Source of the DNA: an uncultured Nitrososphaera sp.
GTDB lineage: Archaea > Thermoproteota > Nitrososphaeria > Nitrososphaerales > Nitrososphaeraceae
Assembly (NCBI RefSeq): GCF_946478925.1
Contig: NZ_CAMLDP010000012.1
Span: forward strand, 1-29,854
Direction: 5' to 3'
Length of the DNA stretch: 29,854 nucleotides
Shown here: in pieces, positions 1 through 8,742 of the stretch
Numbering within the stretch: the stretch's first letter is position 1
Layout: every line of letters begins with the position of its first letter
Notes under the pieces: generated by a model
The model's database searches: none
Seen by the model: only the letters and a program-made list of their open reading frames with translations
What the model was told of the DNA's origin: nothing
Position numbers and translations under genes: made by a program

Positions 1-2
1 AT

Positions 3-671
3 TTACTGCGTCATGAGGGCGGCTATCGCCTTTGCGGCTTCAGAGCTTCCAAACAGCAGTTCCACCGCTTTTTCCTTCTTTTTGCCCGGGTTAAGCTCTA
101 TTATGTGGAGCCGGCCGTCTATCAGGAATTCAAGGTGTAGCGACTTTCTTGCGACGCTTGCGTTCCTTATCCCAAAGCGCCTGCCTGCGAGGCTGTTTGG
201 GCTCTCCGGGTCTAACATGGTCAGCCGGCCCACCGCTTCCACGAATTTATCCAAGAGCGCAAACATCGGCTCGGGTTTTTCCTTTTCGTTGTTCCCAGCA
301 ACCCCCCATTTCACCTTGCTTTCTGACAGGGATGCAAGGCTGTCAAACGTCTTGACGAATTCGCCAAAGACAGACTCCATCGTCACGTCTATTACGTGGT
401 CCTTGGTCCGGACAAACTGCGACGTCACCTTCTGGTCCGTGAACTGGACTCCGCGGTACTTGACGTACAGCAGCGGCTGGCCGTATTTCACCACGTTTGC
501 CTCGCAACCTTCCATCTGCGACACCATCTTTTGGAAATACGCCTTTGAGGAAGTGTTGCGCGCAGTTGAATTCATCTTTGACATTATCATCAGCTTCACG
601 AGGTCGCGCACAAAGTCGTCCGCGTACCTTGGATAGTCTGCAAAATCGTACCGGACCTCCTCGACGACCAA
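3..671 (-). CDS. Hypothetical protein, 222 aa
   Basis: I do not recognise this protein. It is a complete frame with a TAA stop two bases from the window edge. It is soluble, with no signal peptide or membrane segment, and mixes helices and strands; the C-terminus is a helix rich in Ala, Lys and Glu after the motif ELNPGKKKEK. I use a TTG start because an A/T-rich TATA-like element (minus strand, about 701-710) lies roughly 30 bases upstream, which suits a leaderless transcript. An internal ATG at about residue 28 is the alternative start. It is transcribed divergently from the acyl-CoA synthetase gene. The existence of the gene is likely; its function is unknown. Confidence 0.7.
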   Translation of the reverse strand: MVVEEVRYDFADYPRYADDFVRDLVKLMIMSKMNSTARNTSSKAYFQKMVSQMEGCEANVVKYGQPLLYVKYRGVQFTDQKVTSQFVRTKDHVIDVTMESVFGEFVKTFDSLASLSESKVKWGVAGNNEKEKPEPMFALLDKFVEAVGRLTMLDPESPNSLAGRRFGIRNASVARKSLHLEFLIDGRLHIIELNPGKKKEKAVELLFGSSEAAKAIAALMTQ

Positions 672-776
672 GTTATCAGCAGGTATGGCCGGGCATCACC
701 ATTTAATTTTTCGTGCCAATATCGGGCCAGCTTGACCCCTCCATACCGCCCGGTAGTTAAGTAAAATAGACGTCTG

Positions 777-2702
777 GTGGCGCTTGCTTTCAATTTGGAG
801 GAGAAGGAGCCGTTTGCGTTCCAGCCCGGTGCCGGCCACCTAGCGGACAGCAACATCGCGCGTTTCATGAAAAAGCACGGCATCTCCGACTACAAAGAGC
901 TCGTAGAGAAGGCAAACGGCGACATTTCGTGGTACTGGGACGCAGTCAATGACGACCTCGGTCTGGAATGGTTCCAGAAATACGACAAGGTCTATGATTC
1001 TTCTGCCGCTGGCGTTCCGTGGACAAAGTGGTTCTTGGGCGGCAGGTGCAACATCGTCGCAAACGCGATAGACAGGCATGCCAAGAAAAACCCGGACAAA
1101 ATCGCGTACATATTTGCCAATGAAAATAGTGCAAGGAAAATAACATACGGCGAGCTGGACATGGAAGTGGGCAGGCTTGCTTCGGCCCTTCTGGACGCCG
1201 GCGTGAAAAAGGGCGACATCGTGGGAATCTACCTTCCCATGATACCCGAGGCGTTCTTTGCCATTTTTGCCTGCTCCAAGATTGGCGCAGTGCACACGAC
1301 AGTGTTTTCCGGGTTTTCGGCGCCGGCGCTGCGCTCCCGGCTCGTTGATTCCGGCGCCCGGCTCTTGGTAACGGCAGACAGCGCAAGGAGGCGGGGCAAG
1401 GACATCGACCTTAAGGCGCAGTGGTCGCAGGCAATAGAAGGAACGGGAGTTGAAAAGGTGGTGACGGTCGGAGGCAAAAACACAGGAAACAACATTGTCA
1501 ATTACAGCGATTTTGTAAACGGCAAGAAACAGGCCAGGACGGAGGTCATGGATTCTGAAGACTCGCTTTTCATACTCTACACTTCTGGTACTACCGGCCT
1601 TCCCAAGGGCACGCTGCAGGTGCACGGCGGCTTTATGGCAGTCGCCGCGCAGCAGGCCGCGTACCTCATCGACCTGAAACCGGACGACGTCCTGTTCTGG
1701 TACGCGGACATTGGCTGGATAACGGGGCAGGTGTGGGTTGTGTACGGGAGCCCGATTGTGGGTGCCACCGCGCTCGTGTACGAAGAGGCGCTTGACCACC
1801 CCTCGCCGGACGCCTGGTGCAGGCTCGTGCAAGACCACAAGGTAAGCATCTTTGGCGCGGCGCCGACTGCCATACGGCTGTTCATGAAGAGCAACGTCGA
1901 CACCAAAAGCTATGACCTTTCATCGCTCCGCATACTTGCGTGCACCGGCGAGCCGATAAACAAGGAAGCCTGGAACTGGTACTTTGAAAAGGTGGGCGCA
2001 AAAAGGTGCCCCGTCATCAACCTCTCTGGAGGCACGGAGGTGGGTGGCGCCATACTGAGCGCACTCCCGGTGATGCCCCTGCGCCCGTGCACGGTCGGCT
2101 GCCCCATACCGGGATTCGACGCCGGCGTGCTTGACGAAGAGGGCAGGACGGCAAAGGAGGGCCTGCTCGTGATAAAAAAGCCGTGGCCCTCGATGAGCAG
2201 GGGGATACTGAACGACCCTGCAAGGTTCATCGAGACCTACTTTTCAAGATACAGGGGCGTCTGGTACCACGGCGACGTCGTGTCGGTTGACAGCGACGGG
2301 CTGTGGTACATGCGCGGGAGGGCCGACGACGTCATCAAGGTGGCCGGCCACAGGATAGGGACTGCGGAGGTGGAGGCCGCGGCGTCTTCGCACCCGGCGG
2401 TGGCAGAGGCGGTGGCAGTTGGAAAACCAGACGACCTCAAGGGCGAGACCATAGTGGTCTGCGCGGTGGTAAAGGACGGATACGCCCACGACGAGAAGCT
2501 GAAAGCAGAGATAGCGAAAAAGGTCGAGGAGGCGATAGGCAGGTTCGCAAGGCCACAAGAGGTGAGGCTCGTGCCAGAGCTCCCAAAGACCAGGACCGGC
2601 AAGCTTGTGAGGAGGCTGGTGAGGGCAAAGGTGGCCGGCGAGGACATGTCGGGGCAGGACGTCTCTACCGTGGAAAACCCACACTGCCTCGACCTGATCT
2701 AG
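777..2702 (+). CDS. AMP-forming acyl-CoA synthetase (acetyl-CoA synthetase-like)
   Basis: This protein is predicted to activate a carboxylic acid with ATP and CoA through an acyl-adenylate (ANL superfamily). An Acs-type N-terminal region precedes the adenylation core. The phosphate-binding motif YTSGTTGLPKG begins at about residue 268. The C-terminal motif PKTRTGKLVRR carries the expected catalytic lysine at about 609. At 641 residues it matches Acs proteins (about 650). Where Acs enzymes have WWQTETGG, whose tryptophan limits the pocket to acetate, this protein has NLSGGTEVGG, so the substrate may be larger than acetate; that is inference. The start is GTG at 777; a TTG at 795 is possible given the TATA-like stretch at about 754-767. 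It stands alone and is not next to carbon-fixation genes. Confidence 0.93.
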   Translation: MALAFNLEEKEPFAFQPGAGHLADSNIARFMKKHGISDYKELVEKANGDISWYWDAVNDDLGLEWFQKYDKVYDSSAAGVPWTKWFLGGRCNIVANAIDRHAKKNPDKIAYIFANENSARKITYGELDMEVGRLASALLDAGVKKGDIVGIYLPMIPEAFFAIFACSKIGAVHTTVFSGFSAPALRSRLVDSGARLLVTADSARRRGKDIDLKAQWSQAIEGTGVEKVVTVGGKNTGNNIVNYSDFVNGKKQARTEVMDSEDSLFILYTSGTTGLPKGTLQVHGGFMAVAAQQAAYLIDLKPDDVLFWYADIGWITGQVWVVYGSPIVGATALVYEEALDHPSPDAWCRLVQDHKVSIFGAAPTAIRLFMKSNVDTKSYDLSSLRILACTGEPINKEAWNWYFEKVGAKRCPVINLSGGTEVGGAILSALPVMPLRPCTVGCPIPGFDAGVLDEEGRTAKEGLLVIKKPWPSMSRGILNDPARFIETYFSRYRGVWYHGDVVSVDSDGLWYMRGRADDVIKVAGHRIGTAEVEAAASSHPAVAEAVAVGKPDDLKGETIVVCAVVKDGYAHDEKLKAEIAKKVEEAIGRFARPQEVRLVPELPKTRTGKLVRRLVRAKVAGEDMSGQDVSTVENPHCLDLI

Positions 2703-2754
2703 CCAGCCAGATGGCCAGCAACCTTTATCCTACCGCCTCTTGCTAGCAGGGGTC

Positions 2755-5211
2755 ATGCAGGAAGAGACCAGAAAAAAGTTCGAGCTCGCAGGAAGCAGGG
2801 CGCACTATGCCCCATCGCTTGTTTTCACTATAAGCCACATGAGGCTGGAAATAGAGCCGGACCTGGACGCGCACACCATCTCGTGCAGGCAAGAGCTGGA
2901 AGTTGCCGCCGTGCAGGACGTTGATGCAACGATAGAGCTGGACGCTTGCGAATTGGAAATAAAATCTGTCCTTTTTGACAGCAAAAAAGCCTCTTTTCGC
3001 ATAATCGGCGACAAGCTTGCGATAAAACTGCCAAAGCCCTTCAAGGAAGGCGAGCGGGCGCAAATCACGATTTCATACTCTGCAAAGCCGAGGAAGGGCT
3101 TTTACTTTGTCGCGCCAGACGAGCACTACCCGTACAAGCGCATCGAGGCGTGGACGCAGGGCGAGACCGTCGAGGCAAGCCACTGGTTTCCGTGCATCGA
3201 CCACCCGCAGGTAAAGTTCTCAAGCGAAACAATAATCACAGTGCCGGAAGATTTTACGGCAATATCTAACGGCCGGCTCGACAAGGCAGAGAAGGGCGGC
3301 AAAAAGAAATGGAAGTACCACTGGGTTGAAAGCAACCCGCATCCTGCGTACCTCACGTCGGTTGTGGTGGGCAAGTACGTCGAGATAAACGAGGGCAGCC
3401 TCTACTACTACGTCCCGACAGAGCTTGCGCACGACGCCAAGAGGTCGTTTGACAGGACGGGCGACATGGTGCAGTTCTTTGAGGAATACCTCGGCACGAA
3501 ATACCCGTACGAAAAGTACTCGCAGGTGTGCGTGCAGGATTTCGTTTATGGGGGCATGGAAAATTCCAGCTGCACCACCCTGACTCAGGACACGCTGCAC
3601 GACAAAAAGGCCCATGTAGACTTTTCAAGCGACTACCTCGTTTCGCACGAGCTTGCGCACCAGTGGTTCGGCGACCTTGTGACGTGCAGGGACTGGCAGC
3701 ACATCTGGCTCAACGAGGGGTTTGCGACCTACTGCGAGGCGCTGTACTGGGAGGCAAGCAGGGGCACTGACGAGTTCCATTACTACGTGATGCAGACTGC
3801 GGACGACTATTTCGACGAGGCAGCCAGCAGGTACGTGCGCCCCATCGTCACAAAAACGTACAAGCACCCCGATGACCTCTTCGACAGGCACACGTACGAA
3901 AAGGGCGGGAGCGTGCTCCACATGCTGCGCCACTTTGTTGGCGACAAATATTTCCGCCGCTCGCTAAAGACGTATCTGCACAGGTTCGCAAATGGCACAG
4001 CAGAGACCGACGACCTGAGAAAGGTGTTCGAGCTTGAAACGGGCAAGAGCCTGCAGCAGTTCTTTGACCAGTGGGTGTTCCGCGAGGGCCATCCGGACCT
4101 AAAGGTCGAGTTTTCGCAGGACAAGAAAACCGCCAGGATAAGGGTTGAGCAGGCGCAAGAGAAGCCGTTCTCCTTTGCGCTTGAGGTAAAGCTGGCTTTT
4201 GAAAGGGGAGCCAAAAAGACATACACGTTTGACGTCACGGACAAGGAAAGCACTTTTCAGATCCCGATAGAAAGGGAGGTGGAATGGTTCTCTGTTGACC
4301 CCGAGTTCAAGGTGCTGAAAACCATTTCAGTCAAGGCGCCAAAGGAGATGCTCGTAAAGCAATTGCAGAACGGCCAGACCGTAGTCGAGAGGGTCGAGGC
4401 CGCCCGCGCACTAAAGGCGCATTCCGCAGACTCTGTCGTCGACGCGCTGCAAAAAGCAATAATGAGCGACTTTTGGGGAGTAGCGGCAGAAGCGGCAAAG
4501 ACGCTGGGCACAATCAGGACCGACCGCGCATACAGGGCGCTTGAAAAATGCCTGAAGGTGAGGCACCCAAAGGCAAGGCGCGCAGTTGTAAAGGCACTTG
4601 GCGATTTCAGGCGCCACGAGACGGTTGCGATGCTAAAGCCGTACCTGCACGAGGAGAGCTACTTTGTTGAGTCGGAAGCTGTGACTGCGATGGGCAGGAC
4701 AAAGAGTGCCGACGCCATTCCGATGCTGAAAAAGGCCGCCGAAACGACGTCGTTTCAGAACATCGTGGCGCAGGGCGCTATCTCCGGCCTCAAGGAGTTC
4801 CCTGATGACAAAGATATCGCAAGCCTGCTGGTGAAAAAAAGCAAACTAGGCAACCACCACCGCGTCAGGGAGGCCGCCACGTTTGCGCTTGCCAAGTTCG
4901 TAGACAACAATGCTGTTGTCGACCAGCTGAGGCTCTTGCTTTCCGACAGCTGGTTCAGAGTCAGGATAAACGCTTGCAGGGCTTTTGCCGACGCCGAGTA
5001 CGTCAAGGCGATACCCGACCTTGCAAGGGTGGCCGAGACAGACCTTGACCACAGGGTGAGGCGCGTGGCGGAGGAGTGCATCAACCTGATAAAGGACGCG
5101 GCGAAAAAGCCGAAGGAGGTTGCTCAGATGCGCGAGGAGCTTGACAGGATGAAGGCAAAGAGCCTGGAGACGATGCAGAGGATAGACAGGCTGGAGAGGG
5201 GCCTGCGCTAG
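2755..5211 (+). CDS. M1 family zinc aminopeptidase with C-terminal HEAT repeats
   Basis: This is a predicted cytosolic gluzincin aminopeptidase that removes N-terminal residues from peptides. The exopeptidase motif GGMEN starts at about residue 266. The zinc site HELAH is at about 298-302 and the third ligand, Glu in NEGFA, is at about 321. After the catalytic part (to about 470) come a beta-rich segment and a long helical region, about 530-780, with HEAT-like repeats, then a charged coiled-coil tail. There is no signal peptide. I chose ATG 2755 over TTG 2740 because a TATA-like CTTTATCC at 2723-2730 lies the right distance upstream for a leaderless start. The catalytic plus HEAT layout resembles TAF2-related M1 proteins, but here the active-site residues are all present. 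Confidence 0.93.
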   Translation: MQEETRKKFELAGSRAHYAPSLVFTISHMRLEIEPDLDAHTISCRQELEVAAVQDVDATIELDACELEIKSVLFDSKKASFRIIGDKLAIKLPKPFKEGERAQITISYSAKPRKGFYFVAPDEHYPYKRIEAWTQGETVEASHWFPCIDHPQVKFSSETIITVPEDFTAISNGRLDKAEKGGKKKWKYHWVESNPHPAYLTSVVVGKYVEINEGSLYYYVPTELAHDAKRSFDRTGDMVQFFEEYLGTKYPYEKYSQVCVQDFVYGGMENSSCTTLTQDTLHDKKAHVDFSSDYLVSHELAHQWFGDLVTCRDWQHIWLNEGFATYCEALYWEASRGTDEFHYYVMQTADDYFDEAASRYVRPIVTKTYKHPDDLFDRHTYEKGGSVLHMLRHFVGDKYFRRSLKTYLHRFANGTAETDDLRKVFELETGKSLQQFFDQWVFREGHPDLKVEFSQDKKTARIRVEQAQEKPFSFALEVKLAFERGAKKTYTFDVTDKESTFQIPIEREVEWFSVDPEFKVLKTISVKAPKEMLVKQLQNGQTVVERVEAARALKAHSADSVVDALQKAIMSDFWGVAAEAAKTLGTIRTDRAYRALEKCLKVRHPKARRAVVKALGDFRRHETVAMLKPYLHEESYFVESEAVTAMGRTKSADAIPMLKKAAETTSFQNIVAQGAISGLKEFPDDKDIASLLVKKSKLGNHHRVREAATFALAKFVDNNAVVDQLRLLLSDSWFRVRINACRAFADAEYVKAIPDLARVAETDLDHRVRRVAEECINLIKDAAKKPKEVAQMREELDRMKAKSLETMQRIDRLERGLR

Positions 5212-6020
5212 CCCTCTTTCTCTTCCTTTACAAAGTCTGCAATCATCCTGTTGAACAGCCGCGGTCTGTCGACGTGTGGGCGGTGGCCGCAGCCTTCCAA
5301 AAGCACGACGCGGCTTTTCTTCATCTTCACAAGCGGCTCGACGTATTTTGCGGGGATCATGGTGTCGTCCTTGCCCCATAGCACCAAGATAGGCGCCGCG
5401 ATTTTTGACAGCCGGCCAGCGGTAAGGCGCGGGGCTCTTGCGCTCCCCGCAAGAGCAGACAGGAACGCCTCCTTTGCCCCGGGCATGGCAATTTTTTCAT
5501 AGGCGGCCCGGGCGTACGCGTCGCTCACGGGCTTGTTGTCGACCGCATAGAGCGCCTTTTTCGCCTCCTCCACAGACTTGGCCTCCAGCACCTTCATGTA
5601 GCGCCAGAGCGCCGGCGACCCTTTGAACGATTTTGGGAGCACGCCGGATGGGCTTACCAGAATAAGCCTTGAAACGACGCCGGGATGTGCCAGAGCAAGC
5701 TCGCAGGCGACGTGGCCGCCAAGCGACGAGCCTACGACCGCAAGTGGCGCGAGGCCAAGGGCCTGTACAAATTTTGCGACAAAATCAGAGTAGAACTTTA
5801 TCGTGTAGTTCATTTTCGGCTTGTCGCTATAGCCAAAGCCGGGCAGGTCAAGCGCTATCACTCGAAGATCCTTCTTTGCAAGCTCGCCGATGTTGTTTGT
5901 CCAGCTCTCGATTGCTCCGCCTAGGCCGTGCACTAGAAGCAATGGCAGGCCGCTGCCGCCAGAATCGACGTAGCGGACGCGCAGCCCGTCAACGTCCAGA
6001 AATGTAAAGTCCAATGGCAT
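5208..6020 (-). CDS. Alpha/beta hydrolase
   Basis: This is a serine hydrolase of the alpha/beta fold, 270 residues. It has the oxyanion-hole motif VHGLGG near residue 30, the nucleophile elbow GSSLGG near 97, the acid in LWGKDD, and the catalytic His in GCGHRPHVDRP close to the C-terminus. The substrate is unknown; esterase, lipase-like and C-C hydrolase activities are all possible. The frame extends further upstream, but homology to the fold begins at MPLDFTFLDVDG, so I use ATG 6020, which lies 11 bases after the stop of the GNAT gene. It is probably the last gene of a minus-strand run. Its 3' end overlaps the stop codon of the convergent aminopeptidase gene by four bases. Confidence 0.9.
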   Translation of the reverse strand: MPLDFTFLDVDGLRVRYVDSGGSGLPLLLVHGLGGAIESWTNNIGELAKKDLRVIALDLPGFGYSDKPKMNYTIKFYSDFVAKFVQALGLAPLAVVGSSLGGHVACELALAHPGVVSRLILVSPSGVLPKSFKGSPALWRYMKVLEAKSVEEAKKALYAVDNKPVSDAYARAAYEKIAMPGAKEAFLSALAGSARAPRLTAGRLSKIAAPILVLWGKDDTMIPAKYVEPLVKMKKSRVVLLEGCGHRPHVDRPRLFNRMIADFVKEEKEG

Positions 6021-6031
6021 GTCTGCAAGGA

Positions 6032-6895
6032 TTACTGCGTAAATTCCTTGCGGTAAAGCAGGAACAGCTCCGAGTCCTCTTCTTTTTTGAAGCTCTTGAG
6101 CATTGACGTGATGCTCTTGCTGTCGTAGCATACCACGTGCATGTGCTCGTACGTGCCATCATTGTACATGTTGGCGGCAAACGCAATGAGATCCCGCAGA
6201 GATTTTTTCGATGCCGAGTCTAGGTACACTATTTGCAAAACATCGTTCCTCTTCCAGTAGCCCCTAGCGTTGATTACTGCGACGCCGTCAACATCGCCCG
6301 TGACTGCGACGCTCTTTTCCTTGATTAGCTCCCGCAATGCCTTTTTGTCAAGTGGATACCAGTGCCAGCCCCTGACGTACGTGCCAGCAGACAGCCTGTA
6401 TATCCGCGATTTTTGCAGGTACTCCCATATCCTGCCAAGATCCGCAAGGGTGGCAAGCCTCGCCCCAGTTTTTTGCAGGCCAAACTCTTGGTCGGTGCTG
6501 TAATAGACCCACATTGAAACTGCCGAAAAGCCGTTTTTCTCCATCATGCGCTGCGACGGCGCGTTCTCGCTAGAGACTATAGCAGATGCCTGCCTTGCCC
6601 CATGCCTGCCCGCGTAGGCAAGCATCCTTTCCAAGAGCTCTGTGGCAATTCTGGACCTTCTGTATTCAGGGCGAACTCTGACTCCTTCAAGCCACGCCGA
6701 CCTTCTTCCTGGGCAGATTGCGACGTGCGACATGCCTATTTTCTTGTCGCCGTCCTCTACTACGAACAGCCTCCCGTTCTTGTCTGAAAACCAATAGTCC
6801 CACACCTGATCGATATAGTCGCCCCAGCTGAACGTGTCGGTGCAAAAGCTCAGGATCTCCTCCTTGTCAGAGCTCTTTGCCCGCCGTATCTTCAT
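6032..6895 (-). CDS. Tandem GNAT-type N-acetyltransferase
   Basis: This protein is predicted to transfer an acetyl group from acetyl-CoA to an unknown amine. The N-terminal half (about 1-150) is a typical GNAT domain: a beta strand, then VRVRPEYRRSRIATELLERM, which is the acetyl-CoA pyrophosphate loop with Arg in place of the usual first Gly, then SSENAPSQRMMEKNGF. The C-terminal half (about 150-287) has a similar strand/helix order but no clear loop, so it is probably a degenerate second GNAT domain. Its ATG overlaps the stop codon of the upstream 223-residue gene in an ATGA arrangement, which indicates translational coupling. The substrate cannot be told from the sequence. Confidence 0.87.
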   Translation of the reverse strand: MKIRRAKSSDKEEILSFCTDTFSWGDYIDQVWDYWFSDKNGRLFVVEDGDKKIGMSHVAICPGRRSAWLEGVRVRPEYRRSRIATELLERMLAYAGRHGARQASAIVSSENAPSQRMMEKNGFSAVSMWVYYSTDQEFGLQKTGARLATLADLGRIWEYLQKSRIYRLSAGTYVRGWHWYPLDKKALRELIKEKSVAVTGDVDGVAVINARGYWKRNDVLQIVYLDSASKKSLRDLIAFAANMYNDGTYEHMHVVCYDSKSITSMLKSFKKEEDSELFLLYRKEFTQ

Positions 6896-7563
6896 GCCGC
6901 CTGCTCCATCTCTTGGATAATCGTCGCGACAAATTGCTTCACTTCTGCTATCCAGTCCAGCGCAAGGGAAAGCGACTCGGTCTCATGGAAAATAGTCACC
7001 ACGTACGAGTTTTCCTTGAATTGGCTCACGCGGATGTCGCTCCACGACCTGTGCGACAACTCGCTCCCTGTTTTCGTCACTATTTGCAGCGCGCCCATCG
7101 GGTTCTTGTGGGCGACGTACCTGCCGGCAAGCGACGGCACGCCTTCGATGCTGGACAGTTTTGCGAGCATGTGCTCCCTGCCGCCGTCCACTATGGCGTG
7201 CGAAACTACGCGCACGGCGTAAACGTCTTTTTCAATGTCTATTTTCAGGTGCTCTTGCAATTGAGCTGCGGCAAAATTCAGGCACGCAAGAGTCTCTGCG
7301 TCCGGCTCTTTGAGCGTGTTTGGGTAGCTCATCACCTGCAGGATGCGGAACGGAAGCACGTTTGACTGCACCGGCGCAATCCTGAATCCCTCGCGGTAAA
7401 AAGACATCGTCCCTTGCATCGGATGCGTGCCATAGTCGTCCGCGACGGGCTTGGCCTCAAAGCCCTGCGCGCCTGAAAACATCGTACCCAAAAGCTCGCT
7501 GTCAAGCGCCGGCCTGCGGAAATACAGCTGCACGTTGAACTGGGTGATGTGGACGTTGTCCAT
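6892..7563 (-). CDS. Hypothetical protein, 223 aa
   Basis: I do not recognise the family. The protein is soluble and contains alternating strands and helices, with a central segment SHAIVDGGREHMLAKL and a C-terminal helix rich in Ala, Gln and Glu. It has no signal peptide, membrane segment or cysteine-based metal site. It sits between dCMP deaminase (16-base gap) and the GNAT gene (four-base overlap), so it is very probably cotranscribed with GNAT and may share its substrate or form a complex with it. I see no TATA-like element directly ahead of the start, which supports an internal operon position. Confidence 0.78.
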   Translation of the reverse strand: MDNVHITQFNVQLYFRRPALDSELLGTMFSGAQGFEAKPVADDYGTHPMQGTMSFYREGFRIAPVQSNVLPFRILQVMSYPNTLKEPDAETLACLNFAAAQLQEHLKIDIEKDVYAVRVVSHAIVDGGREHMLAKLSSIEGVPSLAGRYVAHKNPMGALQIVTKTGSELSHRSWSDIRVSQFKENSYVVTIFHETESLSLALDWIAEVKQFVATIIQEMEQAA

Positions 7564-7579
7564 TCACTGCCATCTTCTT

Positions 7580-8128
7580 CTACTTGCTGCTACTACTACT
7601 GCTACTGACTGCCTTGGCTGACGATTCGGGGTCCTGCGGGATGACGTTGAGCCACGGCCTCAGTTTTTCATGGTCAATCTTGACAAGCTCCACCCCCGCG
7701 TCGCGCAAAAGCTGCGTCCCGTCCTCGGGGTAATCTGCAAGCACCACTATCCTCTTGATGCCGACGCTTATCGCCATCTTGCTGCACTCTATGCACGGCG
7801 CAAAAGTGGAATACATGGTAGCGCCCCGGGTGCTGCCGGCATTTCCAAACATGGCGCACTGCATTATCGCGTTTGCCTCGGCGTGCGTGCACAGGCACCG
7901 GTCAAGGCTCTCGCCGGACTTGACCTCACCCCTCACCCGGGCAAGGCACCGGGGGCAGCCGCCCTCAAAGCAGTTCCTTATTCCCGGAGGAGTGCCGTTG
8001 TAGCCCGTCGCTATCTGCCTGTTCTCCTTGACAATGACTGCGCCGATATGGCGCGTCAGGCAGTTTGAACGGAGCTTGGCTATCTCGGCCTGCAGCATGA
8101 AATAGGTGTCCCAGTCGGGCCTTTGCAT
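7580..8128 (-). CDS. dCMP deaminase family protein
   Basis: This is a zinc-dependent deaminase, predicted to convert dCMP to dUMP for thymidylate supply. The zinc and catalytic signature HAEANAI lies near residue 85 and PCIECSKM near 115. The cysteine-rich insert NCFEGGCPRC, typical of ComEB/dCMP deaminases, precedes them. The N-terminus RPDWDTYFMLQAEIAKLRS is also typical. The start ATG lies about 27 bases after a TATA-like CTTTTATAG on the minus strand (about 8148-8158), so the gene is probably leaderless with its own promoter. The protein ends in a low-complexity run of serines encoded by repeated AGT/AGC codons, which is absent from most homologues and is probably disordered. Confidence 0.92.
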   Translation of the reverse strand: MQRPDWDTYFMLQAEIAKLRSNCLTRHIGAVIVKENRQIATGYNGTPPGIRNCFEGGCPRCLARVRGEVKSGESLDRCLCTHAEANAIMQCAMFGNAGSTRGATMYSTFAPCIECSKMAISVGIKRIVVLADYPEDGTQLLRDAGVELVKIDHEKLRPWLNVIPQDPESSAKAVSSSSSSSK

Positions 8129-8150
8129 CAGGGGCTAGTTGGCAGGATTG

Positions 8151-8585
8151 CTATAAAAGCTGTTGCTGTTTACGTTTCTTTTTTCCTGCCGTCTTCTTTT
8201 TTGGCAGGTTTGATATTATCGCGTCGCATTCCTGCGCAAGGTCCATCGCCCTTGCCATGTCGCCCTTTTTCGCGCCACGCAGCTCCAGTGTATCGTCGAG
8301 AACACGGTGAGAGTTTACGTTGCGCAGCCTGTTGAACTCGTTCAACACCGCATAGTCCTCGTCTGAAAGGTGCCGGCCCGAATGCAGCGCGTCGATGATG
8401 TGCTTGAACTTGCGGTGCACCATTACATCGCCGTGCCTGTAAAAGTTGTTGAGTCTCTGCTCAAGGTACTCATGCGCCAAGAGTATCGCTTCAAGCTGCA
8501 ACCCTTGGTCAAAGACCTGCTTGCAGTGCGCTAGAACGTCGTCTATCAGAATCCTGTGCCCTTCGTCGGCGTCCTGGTACGGCAT
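8151..8585 (-). CDS. HEPN-like small helical protein with basic tail
   Basis: This 144-residue protein is all-helical. It contains RNVNSH near residue 92, matching the R-x4-H motif of HEPN nucleases and nucleotide-binding proteins, preceded by helices with HEYLEQRLNNFY. A lysine-rich tail (KKKTAGKKKRKQ) suggests nucleic-acid contact. HEPN proteins are often RNases, toxins or helper subunits; I see no recognisable MNT-type nucleotidyltransferase partner, so a toxin-antitoxin role is not supported here. A TATA-like TTATAAGG on the minus strand (about 8614-8622) lies about 33 bases ahead of the ATG. The stop is 22 bases from the dCMP deaminase start. The fold assignment is inference from the motif and helical pattern. 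Confidence 0.72.
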   Translation of the reverse strand: MPYQDADEGHRILIDDVLAHCKQVFDQGLQLEAILLAHEYLEQRLNNFYRHGDVMVHRKFKHIIDALHSGRHLSDEDYAVLNEFNRLRNVNSHRVLDDTLELRGAKKGDMARAMDLAQECDAIISNLPKKKTAGKKKRKQQQLL

Positions 8586-8624
8586 ATATGTACAGGGCAG
8601 CTGCCGGTGCGTTGCCTTATAACA

Positions 8625-8741
8625 TTACCTAGAGGATTTTCTCCTCAGACGCAGGCGCATCTCGTCGTCCAGCACCTTGGAGCTCACGAGCCATGCGACA
8701 AATGCGACTCCGGCGATGCCGGCGATTTCATAAGGCTCCAT
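8625..8741 (-). CDS. Micro-membrane protein, 38 aa
   Basis: This tiny frame starts MEPYEIAGIAGVAFVAWLV and ends in a basic tail rich in Arg and Lys. One hydrophobic helix (about residues 5-24) is followed by a charged C-terminus, the usual pattern of a single-pass peptide with a cytoplasmic basic end. Its ATG lies one base after the stop of the next upstream micro-ORF, so the two are probably translated together. The layout (helix, then D/E and R/K cluster) is protein-like, but no family is recognised and the short length limits certainty. Confidence 0.5.
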   Translation of the reverse strand: MEPYEIAGIAGVAFVAWLVSSKVLDDEMRLRLRRKSSR

Positions 8742-8742
8742 T

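Noticed and set aside
13..636. Plus-strand frame of 207 aa opposite the first gene
   Set aside because: It is the antisense shadow of the minus-strand gene; its composition is Ser/Thr/Phe-rich and no start signal precedes it.
840..1838. Minus-strand frame of 332 aa inside the acyl-CoA synthetase gene
   Set aside because: It overlaps well-supported motifs of the synthetase and is a GC-rich antisense shadow, rich in Val, Arg and His.
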